A stretch of 64,000 nt of DNA from Dyella kyungheensis. GTDB lineage: Bacteria > Pseudomonadota > Gammaproteobacteria > Xanthomonadales > Rhodanobacteraceae. Under the pieces are notes generated by a model. It was not told the DNA's origin, searched no databases, and was given only the letters and a program-made list of their open reading frames with translations. Each line of letters opens with the position of its first letter. The stretch's first letter is position 1. This document shows, in pieces, positions 52,301 to 59,690 of the stretch. A program made the position numbers and the translations under genes. The DNA lies in assembly GCF_016905005.1 (NCBI RefSeq), contig NZ_JADIKC010000005.1:432613-496612 (forward strand). Reading direction: 5' to 3'.

Positions 52301-55300
52301 GTGCCGCCCAGGCCCAACGTGCGGTTGCCGCTGCCGGCATACGCTGCCGACCCGGTGTTGCTGAACACGATGGCGCCCGTACCGGACGATTCGATCACGC
52401 TGCTACCGGTCGACAAGGTAAACAGGCGGTCGGTCGTGTCGCCGGTGCCGGTGTAGCGCAGCGTCGCGCCGATACCACCGCCGGTGCCGATCACCAGGTT
52501 GCTGGCCGCATTCGACGAGGCGCCGATGCTGCTCGCCTGGCCGCCGTTAGTCAGATGGTCCACGCCGAGCACGCCACCGGCGATGGTGGTGACGCCGCCA
52601 TACGTGCTGGCCGCGTTGCGCAGAATCCACGTGCCGATGCCGGTCTTGCTGAGCGAGGTGTTGCCCGTGCCGTTATTGGTGATCTGCAGCGCCAGGCTGT
52701 TGTTGGCGGCACTGGTGCCGGTGAGCGTGACGGTCTGCGCCGAGTTGGCGGCGCCACTGAAGGCGACCGCGCCGGTATTGGTGAACTGCACCGCGCCCGT
52801 ACCGGAGGCATCCAGCGCACTGGACGGTCCCAGCGTAAACAGGCGATCGGTGCTGTTGCCCGCACCGGCGTATTGCAGCGTACCGTTGTTGAGCACGAGA
52901 TTGCTGGCGGCATTGCTGGATGCGCCGATCGAGCTGGCCATGCCGCCATCGGCAAGTACGTCTACCTGGAGGGTGCCGCCGACGGCCAAGGTGGTGCCAT
53001 CGGGCTTGAGAGTGCCGATGGTGGTGGTGCCGGTGTAAGTGCTGACGGCACCGGACAAGATCTGCAGGGCGGCGCCGTTCTTGACGAGATTGCCGGTGCC
53101 GCTCATGACGCCGGCAAAGTCTGCGGCGCCGTTGGAGTTGTTGCCCGTCGTCACGGTCAACGTGGCGCTGCCGAGATTGATGTTGCCGCCCGTAGTGCCG
53201 CCGCCATCCAGATAGGCGACGCTGGTGTTGAAGTTGTTGAGGTCGAGCAGCACGCCGGCGGTGTTGGCCAACGTCATGTAACCAGTGCCGAAGGCATTGG
53301 TGGCACCCGCACGCAAGGTGCCGCCGATGATATAGGTGCCGGCCGTATTGATGTTGGTGCCGCTCAGCACCAGGGTGCCCGCCCCGACCTTCTGAAACTG
53401 TCCAGCACCCGTAATCGCTCCACCGATGCCCAACGTGGTAGCGGCGTTGCTAACGTTGATCGCAGCAGTGCCGTTCATCTGTATCCCGCGATCGATGTTG
53501 ACGCTGGTACCGGTATAGGCCAGCGTGCCGGCGATCTGCAGATTGGCGGGCAAGTTGCTGGAGGCGCCGACACCGCTGGCCTGGCCTCCGTTGGCCAGGC
53601 AATCTGTGGTGATCGTGCTGGAGGCAATGATCGTGGCGCCGGTATAGCTGTTGCCGCAGCCACTGAACGTCTCGCTGTGTCCAACGATCGTTACGCCGCC
53701 AGGACCGCTAATGGCGCCGGAGAACGTGCCGTTGCCGTTGATGGAGAGGCTTCCGCCTGTGTCCATGGTGACGTTGCCGGCGCCGTTCAATCCGCCGATG
53801 CTGATCGGGAAGGTGGACGCATCCAGTGTGCCGCCGGCATTGACTGTTATCACGCCGACGCTGCTGAAGGCGGTGGCAGAACCGGCACGCAGAATACCGT
53901 CGGTAATTGTGCTGCCGCCGGTATAAGTATTGGTGCCGGAGAGCACCAGCGTGCCGGCACCGTCCTTGTACAGACTACCGGCGCCAATGATCGTGCCACT
54001 ATCGGTAAGCGTGGTTGCCGCCGAGTCGACGCTCACGTGGCCCTGGCCACCGGCAAGCGTGAAACCGCGGTCGGTCGACGTTGTTGCGCCCGTGTATTCG
54101 AGCCCGCCGCCGTTCTGCAGCACAAGGCTGGCCGAGGCGTTCGAGCCTGCGCCGATGCCGCTTGCCAAGCCACCATTGGACAGCGTGCCGGTCGACAGCA
54201 AACCGGCGCTCACCGTCACCGGGCCAACGAAATCGTTGGCCCCATTGGACAGCGTCAAGGTACCGGTACCGGTCTTGGTGAAGCCGGCATCGTCCGGGCT
54301 GGTCACCTGGCCGCTGAAGGTCAGATCCGTCGTGCCATCCACCTGGATCGTGCGCGACGGACCACCGTTGACCAGGGTGAAACCGCGATCGGTGCTGGCC
54401 GTCGCACCGGTGTAATGCAGCGTGCCGTTCTCCAGCACGAGGTTGGAAGGATCGTTGGTTGAGGCGCCGATCGCACTCGCCGCACCACCGTTCGCCACGG
54501 AATTGAACGCGAGCGTGCCGCCGCTCACCGTGGTCGAACCGGTGTACGTATTGGCGCCATTGAGCGACACCGTGCCGGTGCCCTGCCCGCCCACGACAAA
54601 GCCGGTGGCACCACCGTTGTCGACGATGGTCGAACTGATGGTGAAGTTGCCGGCCGCGTTCTGCAACACGCCCAGCGGGCTGCCGGCGGTGCCACCGGTC
54701 AGCGAGCCACCCTGGATCGTCTGGTTGGCGGCACCCGCTGTCGGCGACACGATGATGCTGCCGTCCACGCTCAGCGTATTGCCTGTGCTGACATTCACCG
54801 TGGATCCGGCCGCCGCGGCTACCTTCATGCCGCCCAGCGCGACACTGCCGTTCACCGTGCCGGTGTAAGGCGTGTTGGCATTGCCGCCCTCGTCGCTGAC
54901 GATGTCGCCGTTCGCCCAGGTGTTCGCGTTGTCCTTGTCCGCGTAGTTGGTGAACGCGGTGATGATGCCGCCGCTCACCTGCGCGTAATCCGTGCCGTTG
55001 ACCGTGGCCCAGCCGCCGAGCGCGCCGTCCGCATGCGTGGTGCTGATGGTGGTACCGGTGTTGAACGCGAAATCGACCAGGCCGCCGCTGCGATTGATCC
55101 CGCCCAGCGAGATGCCCAGGCCGCCCGCACCGGCGGTGGCGCTGATGCGATTGTTGCCCGCGGTGACGTTGAGGCCGTTGAAGATCTGCGTGTTGGCGCC
55201 CGCTGCGCCCTTGATGGACAGCGTGCCGCCGCCCAGGTTGAGCGCCGAAGCACTGTTGATGATGTTGCTGGCTGGCGCGCCAGCCACGGAAAAATCCAGT

Positions 55301-57255
55301 GCCAGCGTACCGCCGCCGATGGTGGTGGCGCCGGTATACGTGTTGGCGCCGGTGAGCGTCTGTGTGCTGGCACCAAGCTTGGTGAGACTGCCTGTGCCAC
55401 CGATGCTGCCCGCGTACGAGGTGCTGCCCGAGCTGGTACTGAGCGTGAGCGAGCCGCTGCCAAGGTCCACGCTGCCACCCGTGCCCGCTAGCGATGGCGC
55501 GGTGATGGCCAAGTCGTTGAGATCCAGCGTGCCGCCGTTGACGATCAAGCCTTTTGACGCACCGAATGCATTGGCGCTGCCCGCGGTGAGAGTGCCGGCA
55601 GTGACAGTGGTCGTGCCTGCGTAGGTATTCGCTCCACTCAGCAGCCAGTTGCCGTTACCGTTGATAAGCACATTGCCGGTACCGCCAATGGCGCCTGCAT
55701 AGGTATTGCTGCCGCTGTAGCTGCCACCCAGCGTGATCGAGTCAGTCCCGCCCGCATTGAAGCCCGCAGCCGCCGTGAGCGAGAGCCCACCCGTGCCATC
55801 GTTGTTGATCGTGCTGGCGCCATCGAAGGCATAGGTGCGGTTGGTCGAAGCACCACCGCCGGTGTAGTGCAGCTTGCCGTTGGTCAGCGTGATGTTGCCT
55901 GACGCGCCGGTGCCGAGCGAACTGGCGTTGCCGCTATCGGCGAGCACGGGCGCATAGAGGTCGATATTGTTGATGTTGGTGGGGCCGGTATACGTATTGG
56001 CGCCACCAAGCGTGATGCTCTGGCCCGCTGTTCCCGAATAGGAAACGGGACGAATCGAACTGGGGCTGCTGATGATGCCCGACAGCACCAAATTGCCCGA
56101 GTTGGCATTGAAGTTATGGCCAGTCGCGGAGGTCCCGGAGAAGACGATATTGCCGCTCAGATTCAGCGTTCCCGTACCGGCGTTGGTGAGCGCAGTGCCG
56201 CCGCTGGATGTGTTGGCGAATACCCAGTCGCGGTTCGACGTGCTACCGCTACCGGTATAGATCAAGGTGCCACCCAGGCCGCCGCCTGCGGCCACGGTCA
56301 CTTGTCCGTTTGCCTGGGTGATCGGCGCACCGAGTGCGCTGGCCTGGCCAAGGTTGCCGATGGAGTTGAAGCTGTAAGTGCCGCCAGTATTGAAGCTGGT
56401 CACGCCGGTATAATCGCTGGCAGCGTTCTTCAAGGTGACGCCGCTGCCCACCAGCAAGCCGCCGGCGCCGGTAAACCGTGCCGAGCCGACACCGACACCA
56501 AACACGCCGACATTGCCGCTGCTCACTGTCACCACGCGTGTAGCAGCCAACGCCGCCGTAGCATTGAGCTGCGTACCGCTCGCCATGGTGATGCCGTTGC
56601 CGGCTGCACCGAGGGCTGCGTCACTGCTGACCGCCAATTGGCCGCCACTGACGATGATGCCACCGCTGAAAGTGTTGGCACCGGTCAGCGACAACACGCC
56701 ACCCGCACTCTTGGTCAGACCTGCGTTACCGGCGATGACCGAGCTGATGGTGGCGGCACCTGCAATGGTCGGCGTGGTGCCGGCAAGGGTGAGCGTTCCA
56801 CCGGTGAGCGTGTAACCGGCCAGGGTGAAAGTGAGGTTGTTGACGGTGATCGGCGAAGTCAACGTCACCGTACCCGGCGTGCCAGCGAACACGGCGTTGT
56901 CGATGGCCGTGTTGTTCCAGGTGGTGAAAGGGCCGGCAACGCCGTCGCTGGCGGCATTCCAGTTCGGTGTCGAGATGTCCCAGTTGCCGATACCGCCGCT
57001 GCCGGCCGAACCGCCATTGACATCCCAGTACTTGTCGGCTGCCAACGTCGGCGCCGCATAAAGCGAAGCCAAGCCCATCAGCACGCCGAGGCGCAGCGTC
57101 CATCCGCTTTGCGAAGGGCGCAGAGGTGATGACCGTTCGTCGATCGTCGCCGACGCGGCGCATCCGCGTCCCTTGCCGTGCTTGCCGGTGAGTTCGGAAG
57201 CCACTACCCACGCGCTCAAGGCCGTAGACCAGACGATGCGGAATACCCGGTTCAT
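46312..57255 (-). CDS. Giant autotransporter adhesin with beta-strand repeats (3,647 aa)
   Basis: Type Va secreted surface protein. It starts with an extended signal region (ESPR), MNRVFRIVWSTALSAWVVAS followed by ELTGKHGKG, then a signal peptide (LGVLMGLASLYAAPTLA-AD). AGGGGAAAG precedes the ATG; an upstream 20-codon extension is rejected. The passenger is built of dozens of Gly/Thr/Asn-rich beta-strand repeats of the type LVLSGTNTYTGGTTITGGTL, predicting one long beta-helix. Three larger modules of roughly 300 residues (each with an LNFWDG segment and an RVGDGT..GA.MTATI segment) recur between about 48.1 and 51.9 kb. A proline/glycine linker (DPGNPGNPGNPGG) at about 47.3 kb leads to the C-terminal autotransporter barrel (about 300 residues, ending VGFRMRW). 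No catalytic domain is seen, so adhesion or biofilm is the likely role. Confidence 0.93.
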   Translation of the reverse strand: MNRVFRIVWSTALSAWVVASELTGKHGKGRGCAASATIDERSSPLRPSQSGWTLRLGVLMGLASLYAAPTLAADKYWDVNGGSAGSGGIGNWDISTPNWNAASDGVAGPFTTWNNTAIDNAVFAGTPGTVTLTSPITVNNLTFTLAGYTLTGGTLTLAGTTPTIAGAATISSVIAGNAGLTKSAGGVLSLTGANTFSGGIIVSGGQLAVSSDAALGAAGNGITMASGTQLNATAALAATRVVTVSSGNVGVFGVGVGSARFTGAGGLLVGSGVTLKNAASDYTGVTSFNTGGTYSFNSIGNLGQASALGAPITQANGQVTVAAGGGLGGTLIYTGSGSTSNRDWVFANTSSGGTALTNAGTGTLNLSGNIVFSGTSATGHNFNANSGNLVLSGIISSPSSIRPVSYSGTAGQSITLGGANTYTGPTNINNIDLYAPVLADSGNASSLGTGASGNITLTNGKLHYTGGGASTNRTYAFDGASTINNDGTGGLSLTAAAGFNAGGTDSITLGGSYSGSNTYAGAIGGTGNVLINGNGNWLLSGANTYAGTTTVTAGTLTAGSANAFGASKGLIVNGGTLDLNDLAITAPSLAGTGGSVDLGSGSLTLSTSSGSTSYAGSIGGTGSLTKLGASTQTLTGANTYTGATTIGGGTLALDFSVAGAPASNIINSASALNLGGGTLSIKGAAGANTQIFNGLNVTAGNNRISATAGAGGLGISLGGINRSGGLVDFAFNTGTTISTTHADGALGGWATVNGTDYAQVSGGIITAFTNYADKDNANTWANGDIVSDEGGNANTPYTGTVNGSVALGGMKVAAAAGSTVNVSTGNTLSVDGSIIVSPTAGAANQTIQGGSLTGGTAGSPLGVLQNAAGNFTISSTIVDNGGATGFVVGGQGTGTVSLNGANTYTGSTTVSGGTLAFNSVANGGAASAIGASTNDPSNLVLENGTLHYTGATASTDRGFTLVNGGPSRTIQVDGTTDLTFSGQVTSPDDAGFTKTGTGTLTLSNGANDFVGPVTVSAGLLSTGTLSNGGLASGIGAGSNASASLVLQNGGGLEYTGATTSTDRGFTLAGGQGHVSVDSAATTLTDSGTIIGAGSLYKDGAGTLVLSGTNTYTGGSTITDGILRAGSATAFSSVGVITVNAGGTLDASTFPISIGGLNGAGNVTMDTGGSLSINGNGTFSGAISGPGGVTIVGHSETFSGCGNSYTGATIIASSTITTDCLANGGQASGVGASSNLPANLQIAGTLAYTGTSVNIDRGIQMNGTAAINVSNAATTLGIGGAITGAGQFQKVGAGTLVLSGTNINTAGTYIIGGTLRAGATNAFGTGYMTLANTAGVLLDLNNFNTSVAYLDGGGTTGGNINLGSATLTVTTGNNSNGAADFAGVMSGTGNLVKNGAALQILSGAVSTYTGTTTIGTLKPDGTTLAVGGTLQVDVLADGGMASSIGASSNAASNLVLNNGTLQYAGAGNSTDRLFTLGPSSALDASGTGAVQFTNTGAVAFSGAANSAQTVTLTGTSAANNSLALQITNNGTGNTSLSKTGIGTWILRNAASTYGGVTTIAGGVLGVDHLTNGGQASSIGASSNAASNLVIGTGGGIGATLRYTGTGDTTDRLFTLSTGSSVIESSGTGAIVFSNTGSAAYAGSGNRTLGLGGTNTGNNTMGGSIIDATSGITTLAKNDAGTWLLTGNNTYTGNTVVNAGLLQIGNGGTTGSIASPTVIVDTAGTLGFDRSDTSTLAGTISGAGSVVQSGSGTTVLTATNIYTGGTTITAGTLQLGNGGTNGSIVGNVADNGTLAFNRSDVYTFGGLVSGTGGVTQLGSGTTVLTGANSYTGATNVQAGTLLIDGNQSAATGATTVQNGAVLGGAGTLGGSVTVMNGGALNPGDAGAAGTLTINGGLTLGATSTLNYQFGQPNVVGGALNDLTVVHGNLNLDGTLNVSATPGGSFGPGLYRIISYDGTLNDQGLALGGSSTGNYQVQTSVANQVNLINTGGLTLNFWDGANGHTNNTVDGGNGVWQNSAGNSNWTSQTGQVNAPYTDGEFSIFMGTPGTVTVDNTLGTVTSSGMQFAVNGYTVTGDPITFVSGQDVVRVGDGTAAGAGMTATITAPLNGAGTLVKEDLGTLIINSINNLTGGTAINGGVLQVMGTTGVGAPGAAVSFDGGTLRTTQSSVFAHPVTINQGGGTFDTQGAGLIINQTIGGAGELTKMGPGTLTLSATNTYAGGTAINGGAIKVSSDANLGNAAGALSFDGGALNNTAAFTSARGVTLGNGGGTFDTTADLTLAGTIGGAGALNKIDAGALVLTADNTYTGGTTIGSGVLQLGDSGTSGSIQGNIANSGTLVFDRSDSVAFTGAISGTGALEQQGTGTTVLSAANSYTGPTAVRAGSLIINGDQSAATGTTSVDSGGTLGGKGIIGGDVTVADGGTLSPGDVGSAPGTLTVKGSVALSDTSNLNVNMGQANVVGGPLNDLVQVNGDLTLDGTLNVSVSSGGTFDPGIYRIIGYTGALTDNGLTIGSVPSPDYFLQTSIAQQVNLVNTNGLAVNFWDGNGARGDGQVQGGDGLWQNAAGNDNWTVIDGSLNAPYQDSSFAIFAGAAGTVTVDASLGAINSNGMQFATDGYRVEGDAIALVGSAPVIRVGDGTTAGADMTATIASVLTGSNGMTKSDLGTLVLAGNNTYTGGTTITGGTLQLGEGGTSGSILGDVADNGTLAFDRSDVQTFGGAISGTGGVTQMGTGTTTLTSANTYTGATTVSGGTLLINGDQTAATGATTVMSGGTLGGSGTIGGDVTVANGGTLSPGNSPGTLTVNGNLTLNAGALVDYQLGQAGTVGGSLNDLTVVHGNLTLDGTLNVTTTPGGTFGAGVYRLFNYDGTLTDNGLAIGSSPSTNVFVQTSLANQVNLVNTDGLTLSFWDGPGHANDGAITGGTGTWRLSDNDYWTDASGALNAPYTNGSFAVFGGTGGTVTVDNTNGQVSASGLQFQADGYRVTGDAIALTGGASTIRVGDGTAAGASMTATIDAALTGASMLVKDDLGTLVLTGANTYSGGTDVHAGTLQVANDGNLGLAAGSLSIDDATLHTTGSFVSTRTVGLGGAATIDTDDGTTLQLSNGIGGTGSLSKAGTGTLTLGGTSTYSGDTTVAAGTLSAAVANAFNASSATTVQSGATLNLGGFAQRTGALTNAGTVNFGQTPGTSLTVQGDYVGQGGTLNFNTALGGDGSATDMLVVTGSTSGNTTIQVTNVGGTGAATTQGIKLIDVQGASNGTFALKGNYVFQGQQAVVAGAYAYRLYQNGVDGTDGDWYLRSALTNPPSDPGNPGNPGNPGGPGSGTGGATPLYQPGVPLYEAYAGILQQANTLDTLFQRTGDRQWADAQATDGMKPGEGVWVRVQGGDQDIKPESSTSGTRYDMSNWKSEVGIDTTLSDNGGGKLVGSASLHSDHYNSDVSSAYGDGRINTRAYGVGAALTWYADNGLYVDGQARWTHLDSDLHSNTLGKAEDDNKATGYAAGVEVGQRFRLSDAWSMVPQAQLSWGKASFDGFNDAFGARVSQQDGNAASARAGTTFDYLSTHQGASGAVVTHFYAIANVYDYFTDAAQVNVSGTDFTTRNERWWGGLGVGGAIDWAGGRYSIYGEVQAQTGLSHFGDSHAVNGSVGFRMRW

Positions 57256-57469
57256 CACTTTCCCCTGTCGATGTGCAAACGGATGCAGATGTGTGCGGCG
57301 ACGCGCGGTCGCCATGATTCAGGCCGAATCCAGGCCTGTGAGAAGGCGCGCTGCGCGCCGATAGACAAAACGAAATCGAGGGGTTGCCGGGCGGTGGCCA
57401 TCGCACTGGATACGCATGCGCGCCCGCGCATGCGGGCGGCCATCGACGATGAATCGATTTAAATGCGAG

Positions 57470-57478
57470 AGAGACGTC
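57470..57478 (-). repeat. Inverted third copy of the GACGTCTCT core
   Basis: AGAGACGTC on the plus strand is the reverse complement of GACGTCTCT, the core of the tandem repeat 145 bases to the right. Being nearer to the autotransporter start, it may be a further copy of the same protein-binding site. Confidence 0.35.
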
Positions 57479-57614
57479 GCCACTTTTTATAGCCCCTGTG
57501 CCGGAGGGGGTTCTCCGACCGACCAACCGCCAACACACGCCGCTCGTTGCGATCAATCCGCAGCGCCTTATGGAAAGCTCGATGTAAGCGTATGCAACCA
57601 TCGCCGCGAGGTTT

Positions 57615-57656
57615 CGGCGTGACGTCTCTTTTCGCTCGGCGTGACGTCTCTTTTCG
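57615..57656 (+). repeat. Tandem 20-bp direct repeat, 22-bp period
   Basis: CGGCGTGACGTCTCTTTTCG occurs twice without a mismatch (57615-57634 and 57637-57656). A period of 22 bp places both copies on the same helical face, as expected for cooperative binding of a regulator. It lies 360 bases upstream of the autotransporter start and 320 before the sigma-28-like promoter. Confidence 0.6.
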
Positions 57657-57976
57657 AACGCTGCAGCGCGGTGCACAGCTAATGGCGTGGGAGGCAAGGT
57701 TTTGCTTCGGAAGAGATTGACGGAAGCGTCAGCCCAGGTGTCGTACGGGAAACGGTGCCCGCTCGTTCTGGCCTCGCCCGGCGTTATGCCGGAGCGATTG
57801 CCGGCGGCAAGGTGGCCACGGCTTTTTCGGCGCCCTGGGGTTGCCTGTGTGTTGAAAAACGCAGCCGGAAAGTCACGCGGACGACATCTTTCCGTGTCAT
57901 CGTCCATGCGAGGTTTTGCCTCGGCGAAAAATGCGTAACACATTGTATTGGCGCGATCTTTTTCTATTTTTCCGGC

Positions 57977-58003
57977 TAAAGTTGCCGAGCGGCGGGCCGA
58001 CAG
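57977..58003 (+). promoter_or_regulatory. Sigma-28 (FliA)-type promoter
   Basis: TAAAGTTG, then 11 bases, then GCCGACAG, 33 bases before the chemoreceptor start. The flagellar sigma-28 consensus is TAAAGTTT-N11-GCCGATAA, so 13 of 16 positions match with exact spacing. This ties the chemoreceptor, and probably the c-di-GMP gene after it, to the flagellar late-gene regulon. Confidence 0.75.
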
Positions 58004-58035
58004 CTCTTGCAAGTCCCCCACCCCCGGATTTCCCC

Positions 58036-59676
58036 ATGTTCAAACTTGCCACACGGATCACTGGACTGACCTTGCGTCGGCGCCTCCTGCTGCGCCTTTT
58101 GGCGATCCTTGCGTTGCTCGCCATCACCTGCCTGGCGGGTGTAGTTCAGTTGCGTCGCGCGGATGCGCGCATCCAGGGCGTGGTAGAAGGTTCGCTGAGT
58201 CCTGTCGCGGACGTAGGCCGCGTGCAAAACGACTACAACAGCACGTTGCAGGTGCTCGTCCATGCGGTGATGTCGCAGCTTCCTTCGGCGGTGGAAGATG
58301 CGCATACGCGCATCCATGCCGATCGCGTCGACGCCGAACGCCACTGGAAGGCACTGGAAGCCAGCGACCTGGCGCGCGAGCAGACTCAGACACTCAAGCT
58401 CACCACCACGCATCGGGCCGATGCCGACCGCACGATCGACGAGACGCTCGCTCTGCTCGATGCAGGGCAATTCGATGTTGCCGGACTCAAGCTCACTACC
58501 GAAGTGCAACCGGCCTACGAGCCGTTGCAGAGCGATTTCGCCAATCTCTTCCAGGCCGCGCTGAGCAAGGGCAATCAGGAAGTGGCGATGCAACGCGGCG
58601 CGGATCGCGCCGGCATGATCCTGTTGCTGGTGCTGTTGGGCGTGGCGCTCGCCGTCACCATCGTGATGGACGGCGCCCTGATGCGTTCGCTGCTGAAGCG
58701 GCTGGCGAGTGCGACCGAGGTGGCGCAGCGCATCGCCGCCGGCAAGCTCGGCGAACCCGTGCCTGTCGGTACGAACGACGAGCTGGGCACGCTATTGGCC
58801 GCGCTGTCCTCGATGGATGCGCAGCTGACCCGCGTGCTCGGCGAAGTGCGCAACGGTGCAATGTCGGTCGGCGAGCGTGCTCGCCGCCTCTCGCAGGACA
58901 ATGACGCGTTGAGCCAACGCACGCAGGCCCAGGCCGCCAACCTGGAGCAAACGGCGGCTTCCATGACGCAGATGGCCGATACGGCATCGCAAGGCGCGGG
59001 CCATGCCGATGGCGCGGCGGTGGCAGCGCGCGATGCACTGAAACATGTCGAACACGGCCGCGTCCTCGCCGGCGAAGCGATCGACTCCATTTCCGCCATC
59101 GAGAAAGCCAGCCGCGACATCGCGGAGATCGTCGACCTGGTCGACAGCATCGCCTTCCAGACCAACCTGCTCTCGCTCAATGCCGCCATTGAAGCCGCGC
59201 AGGCGGGAGAAAAGGGGCGCGGCTTCGCCGTGGTCGCCAGCGAAGTGCGCCAGCTGGCACGCCGCTGCGTGGACGCAGGCAAGGATATCCGCCGCCTGGT
59301 CGAACGAAGCGGCGATGCGGTGAACGAGGCACGCGAACGCGTGGCGCGCTCGGGCGAGGCGCTCGACGGCATCGTGCTCAGCATGGGCAGCGTGTCCGAC
59401 AGTGTCTCGCAGATCTCCCGCTCCTCGCGCGAGCAGGTCGGCGACATCGACCAGGTCGGTCGCGCCGTGATGGCCATGGACGGCATGACCCAGGCCAATG
59501 CGGACCTGGTGGAAGACATCAACCACACCGGTCGCGCGCTTGCCAACGATGCCGATGCCTTGATGCATCAAGTCACCTTCTTCCGCCTTCCTGGCGCAGA
59601 AGACCTCCCAGAGTCGATGCACGAAGCACGACACCCATCGGCAGTGACGCCCTCTGTTCGGGCCGCCGCGGCCTGA
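58036..59676 (+). CDS. Methyl-accepting chemotaxis protein (546 aa)
   Basis: Membrane chemoreceptor. Transmembrane helix 1 is at about residues 18-37 and helix 2 at about 192-212, enclosing a 155-residue helical periplasmic sensor. A HAMP domain follows (about 212-265). The signalling domain has the canonical tip [20 protein letters not shown], then [19 protein letters not shown]. The open frame reaches 40 codons upstream, across the sigma-28-like promoter, so the ATG at 58036 is the true start. No C-terminal CheR-docking pentapeptide is seen. Ligand unknown. The EAL-GGDEF gene begins 14 bases later. Confidence 0.93.
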   Translation: MFKLATRITGLTLRRRLLLRLLAILALLAITCLAGVVQLRRADARIQGVVEGSLSPVADVGRVQNDYNSTLQVLVHAVMSQLPSAVEDAHTRIHADRVDAERHWKALEASDLAREQTQTLKLTTTHRADADRTIDETLALLDAGQFDVAGLKLTTEVQPAYEPLQSDFANLFQAALSKGNQEVAMQRGADRAGMILLLVLLGVALAVTIVMDGALMRSLLKRLASATEVAQRIAAGKLGEPVPVGTNDELGTLLAALSSMDAQLTRVLGEVRNGAMSVGERARRLSQDNDALSQRTQAQAANLEQTAASMTQMADTASQGAGHADGAAVAARDALKHVEHGRVLAGEAIDSISAIEKASRDIAEIVDLVDSIAFQTNLLSLNAAIEAAQAGEKGRGFAVVASEVRQLARRCVDAGKDIRRLVERSGDAVNEARERVARSGEALDGIVLSMGSVSDSVSQISRSSREQVGDIDQVGRAVMAMDGMTQANADLVEDINHTGRALANDADALMHQVTFFRLPGAEDLPESMHEARHPSAVTPSVRAAAA

Positions 59677-59690
59677 TATCGACCCGGGCA

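Larger units (their letters stand above)
57256..57976. other. Long divergent upstream region of autotransporter and chemoreceptor
   Basis: About 720 bases with no supported gene. It contains a 7-bp GC hairpin at 57421-57438 (CGCCCGC / GCGGGCG) in the autotransporter leader, the GACGTCTCT repeats annotated separately, and the sigma-28-like promoter at its right edge. The length suggests layered control of the autotransporter. Confidence 0.4.

Noticed and set aside
46312..57255. Repeated DNA in the autotransporter and in gspD as a CRISPR array or satellite
   Set aside because: The repeats are in frame, degenerate at the DNA level and encode protein repeats; there is no constant repeat/unique spacer pattern and no cas gene.
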